Below are positions 1-5,850 of a stretch of DNA of 5,992 nt, piece by piece (position 1 is the first letter of the stretch; each line of letters begins with the position of its first letter). The translations under genes and the position numbers were made by a program. Source of the stretch: an uncultured Myxococcales bacterium (GTDB lineage Bacteria > Myxococcota_A > UBA9042). The notes beneath the pieces were generated by a model. The model was given only the letters and a program-made list of their open reading frames with translations, was not told where the DNA came from and made no database searches. Location: positions 1 to 5,992 of the forward strand of contig CALGHC010000036.1 of the NCBI GenBank assembly GCA_937915965.1. The letters are read 5' to 3'.

Positions 1-14
1 CGTGGCGCAGCGAA

Positions 15-1031
15 GTGACCCTGGTGACGGCTCTGATCTTCGTGCTGGTCCTTCTCGCGACGGGCTGTCGGCAGCGGTCGACCGGCGCGAACGCAGCGAA
101 GGCGGCCAACGCCAGCGCGTCTGTCGCGGCGACACGGAGTGGCCACGAGAGCGCGGTGGCGGACGCATCCCGGTTCTGTGTCGAACACCTCGTGGTCGAG
201 CCCGCCGAGAGTCCGACGATCGGGCTGCCGACACCGGCGACCTCGACGCTGCGTTCGGCCATCGCAGCGGCCCTCGCCGGGCTTGAGGTCGTCGCCGCGG
301 TGGACGCCGCGCGGCAACCGAGTCGCCCAGATGCCACCAAGGGCGGATCGTGTGTGCGCCGGGTCGCCCACGACGAGCGGGTTGGTGTCTGGGTCAAGCC
401 GCGATTCGTGTTGCTCGACGCGGATGGCGCGCCGCAACCCGCACGCGCCCAGCTCGCGGCGGGAACTCTCGCCCTTGAGGTCACAGTGCAGGTCGAGCGC
501 GCAAAGGCGACCGAGGCACCGGACGTGGGCATGCGCGTCTTCGCCGCCAGTTTTCCATTCACGAGTCGCTCCGCTGCCGCCGGGGTCGCCTTCGTGGAGG
601 CTCGGCTGGTGCGTGCAGCAGCTCTTGCCGCAGCCGACGCGCTCGGTCAGGTCTGGATTCGCCCGCAGAGTGACGCGCAGATCGGCGGGCTCCTCGAGAG
701 CCAGACAACCTGGCAGCGTGTGGCCGCGTTGCGCGAGGTCGGCGAACGGGGTGGCGGCGACCAGCTGAAACAAGTGCACGCGGCGGCGCGCGAGAGCCGC
801 GCGGAGGTCGCAGTCGTGGCGATCGCAGCGCTCGGTCGGATCGGCACGGCCGAGAGCGTCGCAGTGATGCGGTCTGTGATGATGGCGGCCGGCGCTGAGG
901 TGACCGCGTCGATTCTGCAAGCGCTCGCCGATCTGGAGCTAGCCGAGGCGCGCGCCGAGCTGCGGTCGATCGCCGAGCAGCATCCCGATCGCCGGGTTCG
1001 ACAGGCAGCCGGACGGCTGCTACAACGCTGA
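15..1031 (+). CDS. Probable lipoprotein with C-terminal HEAT-like repeats, possibly 5'-partial
   Basis: I do not recognise this as a named family. From the GTG at 15 it is 338 residues. Residues 4-16 are a hydrophobic segment ending in a lipobox-like LATGC with Cys18 as the likely lipidated residue, so it is probably membrane-anchored and extracytoplasmic. Residues 19-50 are an Ala/Ser-rich linker. Residues 51-215 look like a mixed alpha/beta domain with alternating hydrophobic strands (for example 128-134 and 152-161); Cys55 and Cys113 are its only cysteines. Residues 226-338 are a run of amphipathic helices of the PBS-lyase/HEAT type (for example AVVAIAALGRIG at 266-277), usually a protein-binding scaffold. 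The frame stays open to the left edge, and the GTG start leaves the signal peptide without a basic n-region, whereas an Arg codon lies just upstream. The real start may therefore be outside the window. The next gene follows 52 bases later on the same strand. Function is unknown; the coding call is firm. Confidence 0.8.
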   Translation: MTLVTALIFVLVLLATGCRQRSTGANAAKAANASASVAATRSGHESAVADASRFCVEHLVVEPAESPTIGLPTPATSTLRSAIAAALAGLEVVAAVDAARQPSRPDATKGGSCVRRVAHDERVGVWVKPRFVLLDADGAPQPARAQLAAGTLALEVTVQVERAKATEAPDVGMRVFAASFPFTSRSAAAGVAFVEARLVRAAALAAADALGQVWIRPQSDAQIGGLLESQTTWQRVAALREVGERGGGDQLKQVHAAARESRAEVAVVAIAALGRIGTAESVAVMRSVMMAAGAEVTASILQALADLELAEARAELRSIAEQHPDRRVRQAAGRLLQR

Positions 1032-1072
1032 GCCCCGGGCGCGCATCGAGCAAACGGTGACCCGCCCGCTCC

Positions 1073-1078
1073 AGGAGG
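1073..1078 (+). promoter_or_regulatory. Shine-Dalgarno AGGAGG that sets the start of the MurC-like gene
   Basis: A perfect AGGAGG sits 5 bases before the in-frame GTG at 1084. The frame also contains an earlier GTG at 1057 with no ribosome binding site in front of it; using that codon would place this SD inside the coding sequence. The spacing and perfect match favour 1084. Confidence 0.75.
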
Positions 1079-1083
1079 CTCGT

Positions 1084-2499
1084 GTGGATCGCTCCAATCA
1101 AGTTCCGCTCGACGTGACGCAGGGCACCTGGCACCTCATCGGCATTGGCGGCATCGGCGTGTCGGCCGTCGCTCGAGTCCTGCACGCACGAGGCTGTCGC
1201 GTTCAGGGTTCGGACGTACGCGCCTCCCAGCTCACCCACGCCCTCGAAGCGCTCGGAATCCAAGTCCACATCGGCCACAACGCCAGTCATCTCGACGGCG
1301 TCGACACAGTGGTCGTCTCGACGGCGATCCCCGCGACCAACCCGGAGCTGGTGGCCGCACGCGAGCGCGACCTGCCGATCGTGCATCGGTCGCGCGTCCT
1401 CGCAGCGCTCCTGGAGGACCGCCACGCGATCGGCGTCATCGGCACGCACGGAAAGGGGACGGTGAGCGCCGCGATCACCTGGCTGCTGGAGGCCGACGGT
1501 CGCGCACCCGGCTACATGATCGGCGGCCTGCTCGAAAATTTCGGCGACAACAGCCGCGATGGCGACGGCTGGTTTGTGGCCGAAGTCGACGAGTCCGATG
1601 GCTCGCTGGTCAACGTCCACCCCGAGGTGGCGGTGCTCAACAACCTCGAACTGGACCACCTGAACTACTACCCCGACTGGGAGACCCTGCAGGCAGCCGT
1701 GTGCGCGTTCTTCCTCGACAACCCACGCCTGCGCCTGGCGATCCTCAACGCCGATGACGCCGGCGTGCGTCGCATCTTGCCGCACCTCGCGCCGCTGGCA
1801 GAGCGCGGAGTGCGCATGCTGACCTTCGGTTTCGAACAGCCGGCGGACGTGCGCGGCGAAGACCTGCAGGCCCGCCGCATGAGCGGCAGCTTCGCAGTAA
1901 CGCGCGGTGGCGCCGCCGCGCTGGGCCGCGTCGAGGTCGCCCTGCCCGGCGCCTACAACGCGGCCAACGTCCTCGCCGCCATCGCGACATGCGACGCGCT
2001 GGGTGTACCGTTTGCGACCATGGCCGCGGCTCTGCCCGTGTTCACCGGCCTTGAGAACCGCTTCACGCTGGTCGACGCGGCTGGTATCGAGGTCGTCAAG
2101 GACTACATCAGCCACCCGACCGGTATCCTGCGCGTCCTCGAAGCAGCCAGGGCGCAGGCCGAGGGCGAGGTAGTGGCGGTCTTCAAACCCTACCGTTTCA
2201 CGATGATTCACTACCTGCAGGACGACTACGCGCGGGCGTTCCAGGACGCCGACCGCGTGATCGTCACCGAGCTCTATACCGCTGGCGAGGTGCCCATCCC
2301 TGGCGTCAACGTCGACCTGCTGTGCCGACGCATTCGTGAGTCCTGCGCGCGCGTCGAATACGTCGCCGCTCTCGACGCGATCCCGCCACTTCTCGAGGAT
2401 TCGGTCGCGGCGCCAGCGACGGTGCTCTTTTTTGGCGGCGATGACCTCTTCCAGGTCGCCGACAGCTATGCCCGTGACCGGTTGGCGGCAGCGAATTGA
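1084..2499 (+). CDS. MurC/Mpl-family UDP-N-acetylmuramate amino acid ligase, divergent
   Basis: This is a 471-residue cytoplasmic Mur ligase, an ATP-dependent enzyme that joins an amino acid or peptide to the lactyl carboxylate of UDP-MurNAc. The N-terminal UDP-binding domain has GIGGIGVSAVA (20-30), GSD (42-44) and STAIPATNPE (79-88), all MurC-like. The central ATPase has the P-loop GTHGKGT (120-126), DESDGS (169-174) and NNLELDHLNYY (186-196). LPGAYNAANVLAA (287-299) leads into the C-terminal domain with ENRFT (324-328), VKDYISHPTG (338-347) and VFKPYRFT (366-373). Residues usually invariant in Mur ligases (P-loop Lys124, the DESD Glu, His192, Asn292, Asn295, Arg326, Asp340) appear present, so it should be active. 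Odd points are GKGT for GKTT, GAYN for GxHN, and KDYISHPT for the usual DDYAHHPT. The NNLE-DH and GG-x(3)-NFG stretches lean towards Mpl (murein tripeptide recycling), while the N-terminus is MurC-like. The amino acid substrate cannot be named. It is probably co-transcribed with murD, 44 bases downstream. Confidence 0.88.
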   Translation: MDRSNQVPLDVTQGTWHLIGIGGIGVSAVARVLHARGCRVQGSDVRASQLTHALEALGIQVHIGHNASHLDGVDTVVVSTAIPATNPELVAARERDLPIVHRSRVLAALLEDRHAIGVIGTHGKGTVSAAITWLLEADGRAPGYMIGGLLENFGDNSRDGDGWFVAEVDESDGSLVNVHPEVAVLNNLELDHLNYYPDWETLQAAVCAFFLDNPRLRLAILNADDAGVRRILPHLAPLAERGVRMLTFGFEQPADVRGEDLQARRMSGSFAVTRGGAAALGRVEVALPGAYNAANVLAAIATCDALGVPFATMAAALPVFTGLENRFTLVDAAGIEVVKDYISHPTGILRVLEAARAQAEGEVVAVFKPYRFTMIHYLQDDYARAFQDADRVIVTELYTAGEVPIPGVNVDLLCRRIRESCARVEYVAALDAIPPLLEDSVAAPATVLFFGGDDLFQVADSYARDRLAAAN

Positions 2500-2543
2500 T
2501 CGGGCCACGCCGCTAGCTCGCCGCGAACAAGACGGGGGACGGG

Positions 2544-4034
2544 ATGGAACGAACGTCACGCCAACTTGAGCTGGCGCAGCGCGGCACCTGGGACGACGTC
2601 GAGGGGCTGGGAGTGGCGGTCATCGGCTTGGGCCGCAGCGGCGTGGCCGCCGCCAACGCGCTGGCCCGCCGCGGCGCCAATGTGCTGGCATACGACGATC
2701 TGCCTGAAGCCCAACTCGGCGAACGCCTCAACCAACTCGACAAGCGCATCGAGGTCCGCTGCGGTGGCGGCTTCGTCAGCCGCCGCGACGACCTCGCCGT
2801 GATCTCGCCGGGCCTGCCGCCGCACAGCGAGACGTTTCGGCGCGCGAACGCCCAATGTCTGGCTCTGTTGGGTGAAGTCGAGCTGTTTGTGCGCCTGGAC
2901 CGGGCTTTCGATGACGGCCGCGGCCACCCGCTGATCGCGGTCACCGGCACGGACGGCAAGACCACGACCACGCTGCTGATCGCCCACCTGCTGAAGACCG
3001 CCGGCTACGATGCCCACGCGGCGGGCAACATCGGAGAGCCGCTGTGCGAGCGCCTCGACCAGCTCGGCGACGACGCCGTGGTTGTCGCCGAAGTGAGCGC
3101 GTTTCAGTTGATCACGTGTCCGACGTTCCGGCCGCGCATCGCGATATTGACCAACATCGCCGCCGATCATCTCGACTTCTTTGCGGGCGACATGGAGGCG
3201 TATATCGGCGCCAAGACCCGCGTCGCGGCGATGATGGCGGCCGGCGACACCCTGTTGGTCAACGGAGACGACGCGGAGTTGGCGGACTTTCGTGCCTCGC
3301 TCGACGCGCGCGCGCGCCACGCGTGGGCGCCGGTTTCCACGGCACAGGTGCCGGCGCGGGGCTTTGGCCTGGACGGCTCGACTCTGATCTGGGCCCCAGG
3401 CGGGGGAACTCGCGTGCCGCTGATCGAGGCTTCGGAGTTGGGTTGCGACAGTCGCCAGCCGCTAGTCGGCACGCACAATATCGAGAACGCGCTCGCAGCT
3501 AGCGGCGCGGCGATCGCGTTTGGTCTCAATATCAACGAGATCCGCCCAGGGCTGCGGACGTTTGCGCCACCCGCCCATCGGCTTGAGCCCGTCGGCAGCA
3601 TCGGCGAAGTGCGCTTCATCAATGACTCCAAGGCGACCAACCCCCATGCGGCGATCGCAGGGCTGCGAGCGGTCAAGATTGGCGCCGGCGAGCGCCTGGT
3701 GTGGATCGGCGGAGGTAGCGAAAAAGACGCCGACTTCACCGAGTTGGCAGCCGAGGTCGCGGCTCGGAGCGCTTGCGCGATCGTGATAGGCCAGACCGGG
3801 CCGCGAATCGCGGCGCTGCTGCCCGATGGCTATCCGGTCGTGCAAGCCCCCCACCTGCACGAGGCCATCGCGACTGCGCTGGAACGTTGTGGCGGTGCGG
3901 GTGTCGTGCTGCTCAGCCCCGCGTGCGCGTCGTACGACCAGTTTCGCAGCTACAGTCACCGCGGCGACGTCTTCCGTGACGCCGTCGAGAAGCTCAGTCA
4001 GGCGCTGAGCGCGGGTGGTCAGGGTGGGGTCTGA
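2544..4034 (+). CDS. murD: UDP-N-acetylmuramoyl-L-alanine--D-glutamate ligase (MurD)
   Basis: This 496-residue enzyme is slightly longer than most MurD. It adds D-glutamate to UDP-MurNAc-L-Ala in the cytoplasmic stage of peptidoglycan synthesis, using ATP. Motifs in order are: UDP-binding VIGLGRSGVAAANAL (26-40) and ISPGLP (87-92); P-loop VTGTDGKTTTT (133-143); AGNIGEP (160-166); VAEVSAFQL (181-189); TNIAADHLD (203-211); Lys224 at the position of the carbamylated lysine; GTHNIENALAA (309-319); AHRLE (344-348); FINDSKATNP (358-367); GGGSEKDADF (389-398); LLSPACASYDQF (456-467). Residues that bind D-Glu and catalyse in E. coli MurD (the DSKAT block, the GG-loop Lys, SPACAS and the DH His) are retained, which supports the classical reaction. 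Minor variants are Asp for Asn in GTDGKT and Ala for the second Ser of SSFQ. The ATG at 2544 has only a G-rich stretch (2534-2543) as its ribosome binding site. No other dcw gene follows; its 3' end overlaps the convergent gene. A MurD2-type L-Glu ligase cannot be excluded. Confidence 0.93.
   Translation: MERTSRQLELAQRGTWDDVEGLGVAVIGLGRSGVAAANALARRGANVLAYDDLPEAQLGERLNQLDKRIEVRCGGGFVSRRDDLAVISPGLPPHSETFRRANAQCLALLGEVELFVRLDRAFDDGRGHPLIAVTGTDGKTTTTLLIAHLLKTAGYDAHAAGNIGEPLCERLDQLGDDAVVVAEVSAFQLITCPTFRPRIAILTNIAADHLDFFAGDMEAYIGAKTRVAAMMAAGDTLLVNGDDAELADFRASLDARARHAWAPVSTAQVPARGFGLDGSTLIWAPGGGTRVPLIEASELGCDSRQPLVGTHNIENALAASGAAIAFGLNINEIRPGLRTFAPPAHRLEPVGSIGEVRFINDSKATNPHAAIAGLRAVKIGAGERLVWIGGGSEKDADFTELAAEVAARSACAIVIGQTGPRIAALLPDGYPVVQAPHLHEAIATALERCGGAGVVLLSPACASYDQFRSYSHRGDVFRDAVEKLSQALSAGGQGGV
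4019..4034. other. Tail-to-tail overlap of convergent genes
   Basis: The murD stop (TGA, 4032-4034, + strand) lies inside the last codons of the - strand gene, whose own stop (TGA) reads 4021-4019. The two coding regions share 16 bases. There is no room for an intergenic terminator, and no GC hairpin followed by a T run is visible at the junction on either strand. Confidence 0.85.
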
Positions 4035-5167
4035 TCCGCGTGAAGTCGGTCACGACACCAGCGGGCGTTGGCGCGGGCGAGATCGCGGTGCTCGCCCATG
4101 CGGGCCGCCGCGTCAAAGAGACCCGCGGCTGCTCGGAATCGGCCGGCACGCGCGAGCAACACCGCCTGGTCCCAGGTGGCCGGCCAGGTCGGGTCGAGGC
4201 GGCGCAGTTCTTCAACGAGGGCGAGGCGGCGGCCGAGGTCGAGGCCCTGGTGCGCCTCAACGCGAAACGCCAGGAGGGTCCGAACGAGGTCCTCATCGAG
4301 CTCGGGGCGGACGCCGGGCACGCGGATGGCGAGGGAGAAGACCCGCTGCATCGCCAGAGCCTCGACGACCAGGGCGGCCGCCGGCTCAAGCCGCTGGCCA
4401 TCGAAATACTCGCCCAATCCGGCCTGAGCGAGAGCGGCGGCGATACCGGCCGCGTGGGCCTCCAGGGCGGTCACGTCGTCAGATCGTGGTTCGCGCAGTA
4501 TCCATGTTCTCAGGTCATCGCCGGCGACACTGGCGGCCGCCAGCACTGCCTCGAAGCGGATGCGGACGTCGCGACCGTAGCGAACCGCCAGCCCGCGGTA
4601 AAGATCGCCCCCAAATGCGCTCACGAACGCGCGAACGGTCTCCTCAAGCCGACCGTGCATGAGCCGTGTCTGTGCGTCTCCGCGCGCGGCGAGGACGCCG
4701 ATGTCGCGTTCGCGCTGCTGCCAGGCACTGATTTGGTTGCCGACCGACCGCGCCGCCTTAGCGATATCGGCTCGGCTACGCGCCGCCTGCTCAAATTCGG
4801 CGAGCGATGCATCCAGGCGCGCTGCTGCGGTGGCGTACACCTGGGCCTCTGCGCGCCAGTCGTTCAGCGACAAGTTCGGGTCGACCCGACGAGCCTGGGC
4901 GGGTGGCCAGGTGACAGCGGCGGCGGCGACCAGCAGCGCCATCACCAAGGTCACCGCGACGAGTCCGCGGGGCGGAATCAGGACGGGTTCGCTCGCCCCT
5001 GCCCCGTCTCCGCCGTCGCTCGCCGAGGCACGGTCCGTCGGCGGCGGCACCTCGTCGGCGCGGTTGGCCGCCGCAATCGCCGATGCGGCGCGCGGGTCCT
5101 CAGGCGCAGGCACCTCGCTGGGCATCGCAGCCGCCTCTGGTTGCGACTCGGGCCCGCCTGCGATCAC
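4019..5167 (-). CDS. Unrecognised single-pass membrane protein with TPR-like C-terminus
   Basis: I do not recognise the family. From the GTG at 5167 it is 382 residues. Residues 1-65 are Pro/Ala/Asp/Glu-rich and low-complexity, probably a disordered cytoplasmic tail. Residues 67-87 are one hydrophobic transmembrane helix, preceded by PPRG and followed by WPPAQARR. Residues 95-382 are almost all alpha-helical, with Ala/Glu/Arg-rich amphipathic stretches (105-180 could be a short coiled coil). The end, about 313-372, has a TPR-like pattern (TWDQAVLLARAGRFRAAAGL then FDAAAR). The orientation suggests the large domain is extracytoplasmic. The GTG start overlaps the stop of the upstream thioredoxin gene as GTGA and has GGAG 5 bases before it, so I prefer it to an in-frame ATG at 5272 that would run deep into that gene. 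A link to thioredoxin-dependent protein maturation in the envelope (compare TPR protein CcmI beside CcmG) is possible but is inferred from context only. Confidence 0.8.
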   Translation of the reverse strand: MIAGGPESQPEAAAMPSEVPAPEDPRAASAIAAANRADEVPPPTDRASASDGGDGAGASEPVLIPPRGLVAVTLVMALLVAAAAVTWPPAQARRVDPNLSLNDWRAEAQVYATAAARLDASLAEFEQAARSRADIAKAARSVGNQISAWQQRERDIGVLAARGDAQTRLMHGRLEETVRAFVSAFGGDLYRGLAVRYGRDVRIRFEAVLAAASVAGDDLRTWILREPRSDDVTALEAHAAGIAAALAQAGLGEYFDGQRLEPAAALVVEALAMQRVFSLAIRVPGVRPELDEDLVRTLLAFRVEAHQGLDLGRRLALVEELRRLDPTWPATWDQAVLLARAGRFRAAAGLFDAAARMGEHRDLARANARWCRDRLHADQTPP

Positions 5168-5850
5168 TTCCGCTCCCGCGTGATGAGCGAGAAATAGCGC
5201 TGCACCTCGGGACGGTCCCAGCGTTGCGGGCCGATGAAACCGGCGATGACTTCTCCACCGCGAATCACCCACGTCTCTGGGAGTTTACGAGTGCCGAGCT
5301 GGAAGCGCAGTGTCTTCGACTCGTCGCCGCCCTGGCCCTGTGGATCGCGCAACCAGATAAGCGAATCCGGCCAACTGCGGCCAACCAAGCGTTCGATGAC
5401 GGCTGCCTGTGCGTCCCAATCGTCGTCGTAGCTGATCGCGACGAACGCGACGTCGCGGCCGCGCAGACCATCGGCCAACGCGACGAGAGAGGGTAGCTCG
5501 TCGAGGCACGGCGGACACCAGGTCGCCCAGAAGTTGACGACAAGGACGTCGGATCCTTTCGCCAGATCGGCAAGGCGCCGCGTGGCCGGTTGCGAGGCGG
5601 TCGCCGGGATTCCTTCAAGGATGAGGTCGACGCGGTCCCACGGGATGGGCCGGATCTTGGTATCGACGCCCATTCTCGCCGCGAGGCGCTCCGCCTCGGC
5701 GAAGGCGCTGCCGGAAGAGGCGGCCCCCAAAATGCGAGCGAGCAGCGCCCCACCAACGAGGAGGATCGCAGCGAGGAACAACAGCCGCTGGCGCCATCGT
5801 GGATCGGCGGTCACGGGGGGCGAGGTCGAGTTGGCGGTCTGGCGGCTCAT
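5164..5850 (-). CDS. Membrane-anchored TlpA/ResA-like thiol-disulfide oxidoreductase
   Basis: This is a 228-residue thioredoxin-fold protein. Residues 1-20 form a short basic cytoplasmic tail, 22-42 a single transmembrane or uncleaved signal anchor, and the rest lies outside the membrane. The thioredoxin core starts with the strand VLVVNFWAT (102-110), then the active site WCPPC (111-115), the helix LDELPSLVALADGL, VAFVAISYDDD (134-144) and the cis-proline loop KLPETWVI (189-196, Pro191), ending in GFIGPQRW. TlpA/ResA/CcmG proteins reduce disulfides in periplasmic clients such as apocytochromes or copper-site proteins. The region before the core (50-95) lacks the usual APDF-type entry and has its own sequence, which might form a client-binding segment. 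The ATG at 5850 is preferred because AAGG (5858-5855) precedes it by 4 bases; an ATG at 5874 and a GTG at 5889 are in frame but lack a ribosome binding site. It is the first gene of the - strand pair. The client is unknown. Confidence 0.9.
   Translation of the reverse strand: MSRQTANSTSPPVTADPRWRQRLLFLAAILLVGGALLARILGAASSGSAFAEAERLAARMGVDTKIRPIPWDRVDLILEGIPATASQPATRRLADLAKGSDVLVVNFWATWCPPCLDELPSLVALADGLRGRDVAFVAISYDDDWDAQAAVIERLVGRSWPDSLIWLRDPQGQGGDESKTLRFQLGTRKLPETWVIRGGEVIAGFIGPQRWDRPEVQRYFSLITRERK
5173..5176 (-). promoter_or_regulatory. Ribosome binding site GGAG and GTGA stop/start overlap
   Basis: On the - strand, GGAG lies 5 bases before the GTG at 5167-5165. That GTG shares bases with the TGA stop (5166-5164) of the thioredoxin-like gene. 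This indicates translational coupling of the two - strand genes and fixes the downstream start. Confidence 0.6.

Noticed and set aside
1032..1083. A possible terminator or promoter between the lipoprotein and MurC-like genes
   Set aside because: There is no stem-loop with a T run and no recognisable -10/-35 pair; the gap is short enough for one transcript.
559..2559. A 666-codon open frame on the - strand opposite the lipoprotein 3' end and the MurC-like gene
   Set aside because: It is antisense to two genes with clear families or features. Long antisense frames are expected in G+C-rich DNA where sense codons end in G or C. Its translation shows no recognisable domain.
2556..3320. A 254-codon - strand frame inside murD
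   Set aside because: It is a shadow of murD, whose motifs are continuous in the + strand frame.
4040..5197. A 385-codon + strand frame opposite the TPR-like membrane protein
   Set aside because: The - strand reading has a transmembrane helix, helical periodicity, a TPR-like end, a ribosome binding site and a coupled start. The + strand translation is low-complexity without any domain.
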